Origin: Clostridiales bacterium
GTDB taxonomy: Bacteria; Bacillota; Clostridia; Oscillospirales; Acutalibacteraceae
Length of the DNA stretch: 64,000 nucleotides
Assembly (NCBI GenBank): GCA_022801595.1
Contig: JAAWSO010000007.1
Coordinates: 1-64,000 of the forward strand
Direction of reading: 5' to 3'
The translations under genes were made by a program, and so were the position numbers. How positions within the stretch are numbered: position 1 is the first letter of the stretch; each line of letters opens with the position of its first letter. Below the pieces are notes generated by a model. It was not told where the DNA came from, did not search any database, and saw only the letters and a program-made list of their open reading frames with translations. Below are positions 31,080 to 38,760 of the stretch, piece after piece.

Positions 31080-31892
31080 ATGTCTGCAATCACGCAAGCG
31101 AAACGGGTTGTCATTAAGGTTGGAACTTCGACTCTAACCTACGAAAATGGAAAATTGAATTTGCGGCGGATCGAGGAGCTTTGCCGGGTGATTAGCGACC
31201 TGCAAAATTCCGGGATGCAAATCGTGTTGGTATCCTCTGGTGCGGTTGGAGTCGGAATGGGCAAGCTGGGGCTAGGAAAACGGCCGTCGGAAGTGGAGAA
31301 ACGGCAGGCTATTGCGGCGGTTGGGCAGTGTGAACTAATGTTTATGTATGATAAGCTGTTTGGGGAGTATAACCAAATGGTGGCTCAGGTGTTGCTGACA
31401 GCAGACGATGTGTCCAGTGAGCGAAGCCGCGTGAATATTGAAAATACCTTTACGGAACTGCTGAAAATGGATATCATTCCAGTAGTAAATGAAAACGATA
31501 CCGTTGGGGTCAGCGAGCTGGTGGGCAGCAACTTTGGCGATAACGATACTCTGTCGGCAGTGGTGGCAACTTTAGTGGGAGCGGATCTGCTGGTGATCCT
31601 CACGGATATTGACGGGCTGTATGACGATAATCCAAGGGTCAACCCTCAAGCGAAACGGATTCCCTTTGTGGAGAATATTACTGAGGAGATCCGCAGTTTA
31701 GCGGGAGCGGCGGGAACAGAGCGGGGAACCGGCGGCATGGCCACCAAGGTCAACGCCGCGGCCCTAGCCAACGAGGCTGGGATCAGTTGTTGTGTGATCA
31801 GCGGTGTGCATCCGCGGGATCTCTATCGTTTATTTGATGGCGCCCAGATCGGCACTACCTTTTTGGCGCGTTCCCAAGCCCAGCGCTGGTAG
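31080..31892 (+). CDS. proB: glutamate 5-kinase
   Basis: 270 aa. It phosphorylates glutamate as the first step of proline synthesis. The amino-acid kinase domain is complete: VVIKVGTSTLTYENGKLN, IVLVSSGAVGVGMGKLGL, the glutamate-site NENDTVGVSEL and FGDNDTLSA, then LTDIDGLYDDNPR and GTGGMATKVNAA. The C-terminal PUA domain found in E. coli and Bacillus is missing; the protein simply ends after the kinase domain, as in some other Firmicutes. It precedes proA by 74 bp. Confidence 0.96.
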   Translation: MSAITQAKRVVIKVGTSTLTYENGKLNLRRIEELCRVISDLQNSGMQIVLVSSGAVGVGMGKLGLGKRPSEVEKRQAIAAVGQCELMFMYDKLFGEYNQMVAQVLLTADDVSSERSRVNIENTFTELLKMDIIPVVNENDTVGVSELVGSNFGDNDTLSAVVATLVGADLLVILTDIDGLYDDNPRVNPQAKRIPFVENITEEIRSLAGAAGTERGTGGMATKVNAAALANEAGISCCVISGVHPRDLYRLFDGAQIGTTFLARSQAQRW

Positions 31893-31966
31893 GTGTCTGG
31901 GAATCGCCATGGCAATCTTAACAAAATAGAAATTTAAAACGGATACATAGAAACGGAGGGAATCCA

Positions 31967-33208
31967 ATGACGGCATTGGAACAGATGGGCCAACAGGCAA
32001 AAATAGCTGCGCGAAAGCTAGCGTTTGCCGAGCATGAAAAAAATCAAGCGCTGCTTGCCATTGCCCAAGCTTTGCGGGAGCAGGAAGCCAATATTTTAGC
32101 TGCCAATGAGCAGGATTTGCAGGAAGCGAAAAACAATGGTATGAACAAAGCGATGTTGGATCGCCTGACCTTAAATCATGACCGGATTGAAGGGATGGCG
32201 AAGGGCGTGGAACAAATCGCCGGTCAGAAGGACCCCATCGGTACGATTGTGGAAGGCGGCCGCTTAGAGAACGGATTGCGGATCCAACAGGTGCGGGTAC
32301 CTCTGGGAGTGATCGGCATTATCTATGAAGCACGCCCCAATGTCACAGCAGATGCGGCTGCATTATGCCTGAAGGCAGGAAATGTAGTCATTCTGCGAGG
32401 CGGCAAGGAAGCCTTTCATTCTAACCAATGTATTACCAACGTGATGCGGTACGCCATTGCGTCCGCTGGTCTGCCAGCAGACTGTGTGCAGCTGGTGCAG
32501 GATACCAGCCGGGAATCCGCCAAGGAAATGATGGGATTAACCGGTTATCTGGATGTGCTGATTCCTCGGGGCGGCGCGGGATTGATCCGTTCTGTGGTAG
32601 AAAATTCCAGAGTACCGGTGATCCAAACCGGAGCGGGGAATTGCCACGTTTATGTGGATCAATTCGCAAAAGTGGACATGGCGGCGGATATTATTTTCAA
32701 TGCGAAGACATCTCGTCCATCTGTCTGCAATACCATTGAGACGATCTTGGTCCACGAAGCGATTGCAGACCAAGCCTTGCCGGTGATTGCGGAGAAGCTG
32801 AAAGAAAAGAATGTGGTTCTCCACGGTTGTGAACGGACTTGTGCCATTCTGCCGGAAGCAGTGCTGGCCACCGAGGCGGATTGGGAAACGGAATATTTGG
32901 ATTATCAGTTGGCTGTCCGTGTGGTGGATTCCATTGGAGAGGCCATGGATCACATCGCTCAATATTCTACCGGACACAGTGAATGCATTGTAACGGAGAA
33001 TTATCAGAATGCTATGCTGTTTACCGCCCAAGTGGACAGTGCGGCTGTTTATGTCAATGCCTCTACCCGATTTACCGACGGCGGAGAGTTTGGTATGGGT
33101 GCGGAAATCGGAATTTCTACCCAAAAGCTTCATGCGCGGGGTCCGATGGGCGTGGATCAATTAACTTCCACCAAGTTTATTATCCAAGGCAACGGCCAGA
33201 TCCGCTAA
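31967..33208 (+). CDS. proA: glutamate-5-semialdehyde dehydrogenase (gamma-glutamyl phosphate reductase)
   Basis: 413 aa. It reduces gamma-glutamyl phosphate to glutamate semialdehyde with NADPH, the second proline step. Aldehyde-dehydrogenase-like features are VPLGVIGIIYEARPNVTADA, the LRGGKEAFHSN stretch, LIPRGGAGLI, and the catalytic Cys in SRPSVCNTIETILVH. It ends with the ProA signature region around STRFTDGGEFGMGAEIGIST and HARGPMGVDQLTS. AACGGAGGG lies before the ATG. proBA lack proC here. Confidence 0.97.
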   Translation: MTALEQMGQQAKIAARKLAFAEHEKNQALLAIAQALREQEANILAANEQDLQEAKNNGMNKAMLDRLTLNHDRIEGMAKGVEQIAGQKDPIGTIVEGGRLENGLRIQQVRVPLGVIGIIYEARPNVTADAAALCLKAGNVVILRGGKEAFHSNQCITNVMRYAIASAGLPADCVQLVQDTSRESAKEMMGLTGYLDVLIPRGGAGLIRSVVENSRVPVIQTGAGNCHVYVDQFAKVDMAADIIFNAKTSRPSVCNTIETILVHEAIADQALPVIAEKLKEKNVVLHGCERTCAILPEAVLATEADWETEYLDYQLAVRVVDSIGEAMDHIAQYSTGHSECIVTENYQNAMLFTAQVDSAAVYVNASTRFTDGGEFGMGAEIGISTQKLHARGPMGVDQLTSTKFIIQGNGQIR

Positions 33209-33223
33209 AGGGTGACTGGATCG

Positions 33224-33534
33224 TCTGTTCGCTTGTGTCTCGCTTTGATGGGCGAAGACTTGAAACGCTAATGGCGTACTCAATCTTGTAGACGTTTCCG
33301 TTGCTTCCAGAGAGCAAACAGAAATGTTTCGTCCACCTTTTCAAAGGTGGTGGGGTGTTGAGGCAAAGCCTCCACTCGTTCTCCACCGAGAACGAAATCC
33401 TTAGCCTGAGAAAACAGATCAGGAGGGGAGGGCTCGACGTTCCAGTGGAATGTTGGGCCGTCGGGAACCCGATCAAGGGGTTCCCCCGGCCGGTGAGCTG
33501 GCGTTTCGGTTCTTCCAATGCCTTCCCCGCCAGC
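33224..33534 (+). ncRNA. candidate structured RNA downstream of proA
   Basis: A 310-nt non-coding stretch packed with hairpins. A closing pair TCTGTTCGCT/AGCAAACAGA (33224-33233 with 33313-33322) encloses GAAACG/CGTTTC. Then come CCACCTT/AAGGTGG, GAGGC/GCCTC, TCGTTCTC/GAGAACGA, CCTGA/TCAGG, a 13-bp stem (33431-33443 with 33447-33459), GGGAACCC/GGGTTCCC and GCTGGCG/CGCCAGC. In the 13-bp stem all three non-Watson-Crick pairs are G-U on the plus strand but A-C on the minus strand, so the RNA is probably plus-strand. A terminator follows at 33581. I cannot name its class. Confidence 0.5.
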
Positions 33535-33580
33535 AAACGAAAATATTCGGCTAGCTCTGGACGGTTGATCCATATTAATC

Positions 33581-33621
33581 AAAAAGCACACGGAACAAAC
33601 TTTGTCTCCGTGTGCTTTTTT
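33581..33621. terminator. bidirectional terminator between proA region and phosphohexomutase
   Basis: The stem AAAAAGCACACGGA/TCCGTGTGCTTTTT has T-runs in both directions. It can end the plus-strand transcript of the structured region and the minus-strand mutase gene. Confidence 0.85.
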
Positions 33622-33671
33622 GATATGTAAAATCAATTGGAATCAACGCTTAGGGTAAAGCGGAAGGGGGG

Positions 33672-35378
33672 TTAGCCCTCAATGCCCAGGATGCCGGGAG
33701 CGGCTGTTTGCAGCTGGGCGATGATGGCTTCAGAATCCGCTTTGGTCGCCCCTTTACCGGATAGATAGATCTTGATTTTTGGCTCGGTACCGCTGGGACG
33801 TACGATAATTTTGCTTCCATTCTCCAAACGGTATTCCAGCACATTGGATTTGGGAAGTTTGATCTCGCTGGAAGCGTCGCCGTCGTAGCGGACCGAATTG
33901 GCGTAGTCGCTCCAGCCAATGACTTGGAATCCGGCAATGGCAGCGGGAGGATTCTGGCGAAGGGTATCCATAATGGATTTCATCTTAATCATGCCGTCTT
34001 CGCCTTCAAACGCGAAGTTCATCAAAGCGTTGAGGAAATAGCCATGCTTGTCATATAAAGCGTTGATCGCATCTACCAAGGTCATGCCCTGGCGTTTATA
34101 ATCCACGGCCATTTCACAGATCAGCATGCTGGCATTGACCGCATCTTTGTCCCGTACATAGCTGCCGGACAGATAGCCGTAGCTTTCCTCAAAGCCAAAT
34201 ATGTAGCGGTTTTCCTCGCCCTTGGCTTCCAGGATAGCAATTTGATCGCCAATATATTTAAAGCCGGTCAGTACGCTGATTAACGTAATGCCGTAGGATT
34301 TTGCCACTAGATCGGTCAGGTCGGTGGATACAATGGTTTTAATGGCGATGGGGTTCTTTGGCATATTGCCCTGCTGAATGCGGTTTTTGGCGATGAAATC
34401 CAGGAGCAGAACGCCGACTTCGTTGCCGCTGAGCAGCTTATAGTTGTCGCTGTCCGCTTCTCGAACCGCGATGCCTACCCGGTCGCAGTCTGGATCCGTG
34501 GCCAAGAGCAGGTCAGGCTTGACGGTTTCACACAGATCTAAGCCCTTTTGCAACGCTTCCCGGATTTCCGGGTTTGGATATGGGCAGGTTGTAAAGTTGC
34601 CGTCGGGCAGTTCCTGCTCTTTTACGATGGTAACGTTTTGAATGCCGATCCGATCTAGGATTTTGGTTACGCACATCCGACCAGCGCCGTTGAGTGGGGT
34701 GTAGACTACTTTCAAGTCCGTGCCTTGGCAGTCGATAACGCTTTCTTTTTGTACGGCCCGAAGGAAGGACTCGGTTACTTCCTCCGGGATTGTATGGACC
34801 AGGCCTTCTTCTTCCGCTTTTTGGTAATCCATATGCTTCACGTCAGCAAAGATGTCCAACCGGTTAATTTCATCCAAGATGGCGTCCGCCATTTCCAGGG
34901 CAACCTGGCAGCCGTCGCTGCCATAGGCCTTGTACCCATTGTATTTGGCTGGGTTATGGCTGGCAGTGATGTTAATGCCGGCGTTGCACGTTAAATAGCG
35001 AACTGCATAGGATAAAGCAGGGGTAGGCATCAATTCCCGATAGATATGGGCATGAATGCCATTGGCGGCCAGCACCTCCGCCGCAGCTTTGGCAAACACA
35101 TCGGATTTGATCCGGCTGTCGTAGGCGATGGCGACAGAAGCGCCTGCCCCCTGTTTGTTTAAATAGTTTGCAAGACCCTGGGTCGCCTTGCGGACGGTGT
35201 AAATATTGATGCGGTTGGTACCTGCGCCGATGACGCCCCGTAGGCCGCCGGTACCGAATTCCAGGTCTCGATAGAAACGGTCGTTGATCTCGGCAGGGTT
35301 GCCTTGAATGGATTCAAGCTCCTCGGTCAGATCCGGGTCCTCCAAGCTTTGAGTCAGCCATCTTTCATATTCTGTCAT
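33672..35378 (-). CDS. phospho-sugar mutase (phosphoglucomutase/phosphomannomutase family)
   Basis: 568 aa, the length of PgcA-type alpha-phosphoglucomutases. These interconvert glucose 1-phosphate and glucose 6-phosphate for glycolipid, wall and glycogen synthesis. The active-site serine is in TASHNPAKYNGYK, the metal-binding loop is ATDPDCDRVGIA, the sugar-binding loop is FGFEESYGYLSG, and the phosphate-binding end is VRPSGTEPKIKIYL. ATG at 35378 is chosen; an upstream in-frame ATG would add 25 hydrophobic residues not typical of the family. The gene could supply glucose 1-phosphate turnover together with the phosphorylase at 61497. Confidence 0.94.
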   Translation of the reverse strand: MTEYERWLTQSLEDPDLTEELESIQGNPAEINDRFYRDLEFGTGGLRGVIGAGTNRINIYTVRKATQGLANYLNKQGAGASVAIAYDSRIKSDVFAKAAAEVLAANGIHAHIYRELMPTPALSYAVRYLTCNAGINITASHNPAKYNGYKAYGSDGCQVALEMADAILDEINRLDIFADVKHMDYQKAEEEGLVHTIPEEVTESFLRAVQKESVIDCQGTDLKVVYTPLNGAGRMCVTKILDRIGIQNVTIVKEQELPDGNFTTCPYPNPEIREALQKGLDLCETVKPDLLLATDPDCDRVGIAVREADSDNYKLLSGNEVGVLLLDFIAKNRIQQGNMPKNPIAIKTIVSTDLTDLVAKSYGITLISVLTGFKYIGDQIAILEAKGEENRYIFGFEESYGYLSGSYVRDKDAVNASMLICEMAVDYKRQGMTLVDAINALYDKHGYFLNALMNFAFEGEDGMIKMKSIMDTLRQNPPAAIAGFQVIGWSDYANSVRYDGDASSEIKLPKSNVLEYRLENGSKIIVRPSGTEPKIKIYLSGKGATKADSEAIIAQLQTAAPGILGIEG

Positions 35379-35536
35379 AAATATTCCACGCCTTTCCCGA
35401 AATGATAGAGTAAAAAGGATCAAAACGGCGAAAAGGGGTGGACTTAGAAGCATCTACCACCCGATTGCCGCACTGCTATAGTCTAAGATTACCATGCAAA
35501 TTGCTAGATGTCAATTGATAAAATTGCAAAATTTTG

Positions 35537-36001
35537 TTAAATATTTATGATATTCATGACAATTCCTTGTGGGGTCAGATCGAGGATGCCATAGGAGCCA
35601 TCGCTGGCGCAAAGGGAACCAGGATTCATGAGATAGAGCCCATCCTCGTATTCGGTATAGGGGATATGAGTATGCCCAAACAGAGCGATTTGAGCGTGAC
35701 GGCTGCGCGCCTGGGCAATCAGGTCATATAATCCGTATTTTACATTATATTTATGACCGTGAGTATAAAATATTTTGATTCCCTCCAAGGCGACTTCTCC
35801 CTCCAACGGCAGCATGGAACCCCAGTCATTGTTGCCTTTTACCTGGATAAAACGGCGGTTCGGGAACTCGATGTGGATATCGTCCATATCGTCAGCGCCG
35901 TCACCCAGATGAAAGATCAAGGCAGCATCGGGATGCGCAAGGACAGCGCGGCGCAGATTGTAGTGGTTGTTGTGGGTATCGGAGGTCACTAAAATTCGCA
36001 T
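35537..36001 (-). CDS. YfcE/MJ0936-family metallophosphodiesterase, 154 aa
   Basis: A compact calcineurin-like phosphodiesterase. The metal-binding motifs are SDTHNNHYNLRRA, HLGDGADDM, VKGNNDWG (the GNxD/H motif), FYTHGHKYN and FGHTHIPY. Homologues hydrolyse phosphodiesters in vitro, but physiological substrates are unclear. AAAGGAG precedes ATG at 36001. An upstream start would overlap that site. It diverges from the small-protein cluster at 36124 across 122 bp. Confidence 0.92.
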   Translation of the reverse strand: MRILVTSDTHNNHYNLRRAVLAHPDAALIFHLGDGADDMDDIHIEFPNRRFIQVKGNNDWGSMLPLEGEVALEGIKIFYTHGHKYNVKYGLYDLIAQARSRHAQIALFGHTHIPYTEYEDGLYLMNPGSLCASDGSYGILDLTPQGIVMNIINI

Positions 36002-36123
36002 GTTTTCCACTCCTTTCAAAACAATGGTCCTGTGTGTGCTTAGTCATATTCTACACGATTTTTTCATAGGTATAAAGTAACTTTTTAAAATTTATTCCAC
36101 ATGAGAGGGAAAGGGGGCTTTCT

Positions 36124-36354
36124 ATGCCAAACCAAGACGAATTGCAGAAACTCTTGAACACCGCGGCTCAACGTTTGGGCACCAACCCAGATCAACTGAA
36201 AAACAGCGCGCAGAATGGGGATTTATCCAAAATGCTGGGGAACCTGAACGCCAATGACGCAAAAAAATTACAGCAAGTATTAAACGACCCAGATGCGGCC
36301 AATAAATTGCTGAGCACACCGCAAGCACAGGCATTGTTGAAAAAATTCCTGTAA
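36124..36354 (+). CDS. small hypothetical protein, 76 aa
   Basis: A helix-rich soluble protein, Asn/Gln/Leu-rich, with repeated amphipathic blocks DELQKLLNTAAQRLG and AKKLQQVLNDPDAANKLL, ending QALLKKFL. No Cys, signal or membrane segment. AAAGGGGG lies before the ATG. It is the first of three closely spaced genes (gaps 35 and 8 bp), all with LL-rich C-termini. The set is not one I can name; spacing suggests joint function. Confidence 0.7.
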   Translation: MPNQDELQKLLNTAAQRLGTNPDQLKNSAQNGDLSKMLGNLNANDAKKLQQVLNDPDAANKLLSTPQAQALLKKFL

Positions 36355-36389
36355 GGAGGGCGCAGGGCTAAGACATAGGGGGTGAAGGA

Positions 36390-36869
36390 ATGGACGATTT
36401 AACAGGAAAACTAAATGAAATTTTAAATAACCCACAAGCAATGGAGCAAGTCAGCGCTTTGGCAGGTATGTTAGGTTTGGGTGGCGACGCCGCTGCGTCC
36501 AGCGGAGCGCCGTCACCCGCCCCCGCGTCAGAGCCATCGGGCCAATCCAATCCATTGGGCGCTTTGGGAAACTCGGCAAATCTTGGCAATGTAGCTTCTA
36601 GTCTCGGTGGACTGGGGGCACTGGGTGGATTATTAGGTGGAAACGGCGGAGGAAACCCATTGTCCGGCATGAACGGGGAAATGATGCAGGCTATGATTAA
36701 GCTTCTTCCGTTGCTGAACAGTTTTCAGCAGGAGGATGACAATACCCGGCTTTTGCATGCGTTGCGGCCGCTGCTGGGCGGAGAACGGCAAAAAAAGCTG
36801 GATGAGGCGGTCAAGATTATGCAAATGCTTCGGCTGTTGCCGTTGCTGAAAAATCAAGGGATTTTGTGA
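36390..36869 (+). CDS. hypothetical protein with Gly/Ala/Ser-rich middle, 159 aa
   Basis: The N-terminal helical block (LTGKLNEILNNPQAMEQVSALAGMLG) resembles that of the preceding gene's protein. A low-complexity Ala/Pro/Ser then Gly/Leu segment follows (about residues 34-92, with GGLGALGGLLGGNGGG). The end is a helical domain (MMQAMIKLLPLLNSF, then TRLLHALRPLLGGERQKKLDEAVKIMQML). The linker looks disordered or coat-like. A role in spore or envelope structure would be speculation. Confidence 0.7.
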   Translation: MDDLTGKLNEILNNPQAMEQVSALAGMLGLGGDAAASSGAPSPAPASEPSGQSNPLGALGNSANLGNVASSLGGLGALGGLLGGNGGGNPLSGMNGEMMQAMIKLLPLLNSFQQEDDNTRLLHALRPLLGGERQKKLDEAVKIMQMLRLLPLLKNQGIL

Positions 36870-36877
36870 GGTGAATC

Positions 36878-37273
36878 ATGACGCTTGACAACGAAATGAG
36901 ACGGATGCAGCAGGAGGCCATCAATCGGGTCCACGAGATGCAGGCCCGTGCCCAGCAAAAGCTTCATAATTCCCCCCAATCTGCTCAATCTCCACAAAAT
37001 GGGGATTTGAGAAATACAAATAGTAATTATCATAAAAAAAATACAAATAGTAGTGATAAAATAGAACCGCCTCCGCCGCCGGCAGCGGAAGCGACGCATT
37101 CCCAAGGAAAAAAGGGGACAGTGATGGCAGCGCCGCCAAATACCTTACAAGATCTGTTTGACGGCCTGATGGAGGACCGGGAGCGGACGATGATCCTGGT
37201 TTTGATTTTGCTTTTATTCACAGAGAATGCGGATACTTCTGTGATTTTTTCCCTTTTATATACCATTTTATAG
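36878..37273 (+). CDS. hypothetical protein with hydrophobic C-terminus, 131 aa
   Basis: An N-terminal helix (NEMRRMQQEAINRVHEMQARA) is followed by an Asn/Ser/Pro-rich linker with a PPPPP run, and a C-terminal hydrophobic pair of segments MILVLILLLFTENADTSVIFSLLYTIL. This acid-flanked hydrophobic end is seen in small clostridial sporulation-associated proteins, so the cluster may belong to sporulation. That is inference. It starts 8 bp after the preceding stop. Confidence 0.65.
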   Translation: MTLDNEMRRMQQEAINRVHEMQARAQQKLHNSPQSAQSPQNGDLRNTNSNYHKKNTNSSDKIEPPPPPAAEATHSQGKKGTVMAAPPNTLQDLFDGLMEDRERTMILVLILLLFTENADTSVIFSLLYTIL

Positions 37274-37431
37274 AAAACGGATCTATTGGCAGGGGCGCGG
37301 GCGATGGCGTACCCTGCCGTTTTGCTTTTAAAAATGATACAAATCGCAATAATTTAATAATTTTATACTAAATGTGTAAAATTAGACGGCGAATTGACGA
37401 AAAAAGAAGGAAAATCCTTGGAAATTTCCAG

Positions 37432-37460
37432 TTGAATCTGCGGGTACTTTGTGCTATAAT
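37432..37460 (+). promoter_or_regulatory. tRNA-Arg promoter
   Basis: TTGAAT (37432-37437) and TATAAT (37455-37460) are 17 bp apart, with TGC before the -10. Confidence 0.78.
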
Positions 37461-37504
37461 AGATCAAGTCAGCAGGGATATAGAATATTCCGCCCCAAAT
37501 ATAA

Positions 37505-37581
37505 CCGCCCATGGCGAAGCTGGATATCGCAACAGATTCCGATTCTGGAGGCCGGGGGTTCGAATCCTCCTGGGCGGGCCA
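37505..37581 (+). tRNA. tRNA-Arg(CCG)
   Basis: A cloverleaf of 77 nt: acceptor CCGCCCA/TGGGCGG, D stem GCGA/TCGC, anticodon loop TTCCGAT with anticodon CCG, T arm GGGGG-TTCGAAT-CCTCC and an encoded CCA end. The first anticodon-stem pair is A-G, so the stem is effectively four pairs. It has its own promoter and terminator. Confidence 0.93.
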
Positions 37582-37583
37582 GT

Positions 37584-37623
37584 AAAAAGCCCCAACATGC
37601 AATTTGCATGTTGGGGCTTTTTG
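37584..37623 (+). terminator. tRNA-Arg terminator
   Basis: AAAAAGCCCCAACATGCAA arms with the matching right arm end in TTTTT. Confidence 0.9.
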
Positions 37624-37995
37624 TTCCCTCAAAAATGAAAAAATAAGCACCAGAAAAGGAGCAAAACTACTCGGAATTGGTTTCGTTCCTTTTCTAGTAT
37701 CCTGTTCTAGGGGTTCCGTTTTCGCTGTGTTTTTGGGACTGGACTTTTGTCACCTGAATGAGTCCATTTCCATGCTTTTCCACCGTACAGGATGGTGAAA
37801 TCCAAATCTATATTAGAATGTTTTCTCACTCCAAAGATATTCGTGAATGAGGAAATTTTTTTAGGAGTACTGGCAGAGCAGAAATGAAGTTATATGGTCT
37901 TTTGATACAAGTGACAGGTACATTACTGAAAATATTGGGCATATACTTGATGAAGGCGGATAATTTGACCTCGTGTCCATTGCGCGCTTCTGGTT
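37624..37995. other. gap between tRNA-Arg and the TetR gene
   Basis: No gene is visible. A loose inverted repeat AGAAAAGGA/TTCCTTTTCT lies at about 37652-37697. The remainder shows nothing I can interpret. Confidence 0.5.
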
Positions 37996-38580
37996 TTAAT
38001 CTTTTTTCTCAACCGTCTGAATAATTTCGTGGAGATACTGTTTGATTTGCTCCTTACCAATGGAGTCGCCTTTTTGCAGCCACCACAGGATGAAGGCGGC
38101 AATGCCGCCAGCAAAAAATTGTCCAATGATCTGACTGGATACCGGACTGGAAAAATCTGGATATCCCATCGACTTCCAATGCTTTTCGCCATGATGGGCG
38201 ATGAGGCCGTTTAACTTATCCAAAAGAAAGGATAAAGTTGGGGTAAAGCTTTCTTCGATTACATGAAGGATGGCGTTTTTGTGGGTATCGATATAATCAA
38301 TAGATAAGTCGCAGGCAGCGAGCTGAAGGTTTTCCGGGGGAAATTCTTGAAGTTGGTCCATTAGTTCTTTGTGTACTTGATGAACTCCATATTCCAGCAA
38401 GGCATATTTACTGTCAAAATACTTATATAAGGTAGTGCGGTGAACCATAGCTTCCTTACAAATGTCATTGACAGTGATATCTTTGAGAGAGCGTTGCTCT
38501 AGCAAATGGAAAAAGGCTTGATACAGGATTTTTTTGGTTCTTTGGGAGCGAATATCTTCTTTAATATTTTGTGAATTCAT
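37996..38580 (-). CDS. TetR/AcrR-family regulator of the efflux operon, 194 aa
   Basis: The N-terminal TetR HTH (about residues 12-60) has KDITVNDICKEAMVHRTTLYKYF, the recognition region. The C-terminal domain is of the DhaS-like Firmicute type, ending in an amphipathic helix. GAGGGG supports the ATG at 38580 rather than the ATG two codons earlier. It diverges from the RND operon at 38761, with inverted-repeat-like sequences between them, so it most likely represses that operon until a substrate binds. Confidence 0.88.
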   Translation of the reverse strand: MNSQNIKEDIRSQRTKKILYQAFFHLLEQRSLKDITVNDICKEAMVHRTTLYKYFDSKYALLEYGVHQVHKELMDQLQEFPPENLQLAACDLSIDYIDTHKNAILHVIEESFTPTLSFLLDKLNGLIAHHGEKHWKSMGYPDFSSPVSSQIIGQFFAGGIAAFILWWLQKGDSIGKEQIKQYLHEIIQTVEKKD

Positions 38581-38633
38581 ATACATTCCCCTCGTTTTGT
38601 AGCCGTATTCGATATTTTTATTTTTTTATCGGC

Positions 38634-38663
38634 TTGTCATTGCATAACGATTTGAGTTAAAAT
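38634..38663 (+). promoter_or_regulatory. RND operon promoter with dyad
   Basis: TTGTCA (38634-38639) and TAAAAT (38658-38663) are 18 bp apart. Imperfect inverted repeats AACGAT/ATCGTT and GTAG/CTAC lie over and after the -10 box (about 38646-38697) and are candidate TetR operators. Confidence 0.65.
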
Positions 38664-38760
38664 AGACGTATGTAGCATTTCTCTACGTTTATCGTTTTTA
38701 TAATTTTATTATATCTCTTTTGGAGGAGAAATTGCAAGTCTAAACGGAGGAACAGAGGCG

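Noticed and set aside
33180-33636. minus-strand open frames over the structured region after proA
   Set aside because: Composition is arbitrary, there is no ribosome binding site, and hairpin and wobble-pair evidence favours a plus-strand RNA.
37363-37650. small open frames on both strands over the tRNA-Arg
   Set aside because: They cross the tRNA gene and its terminator; the Pro-rich EDSNPRPPES-type peptide is a common tRNA shadow.
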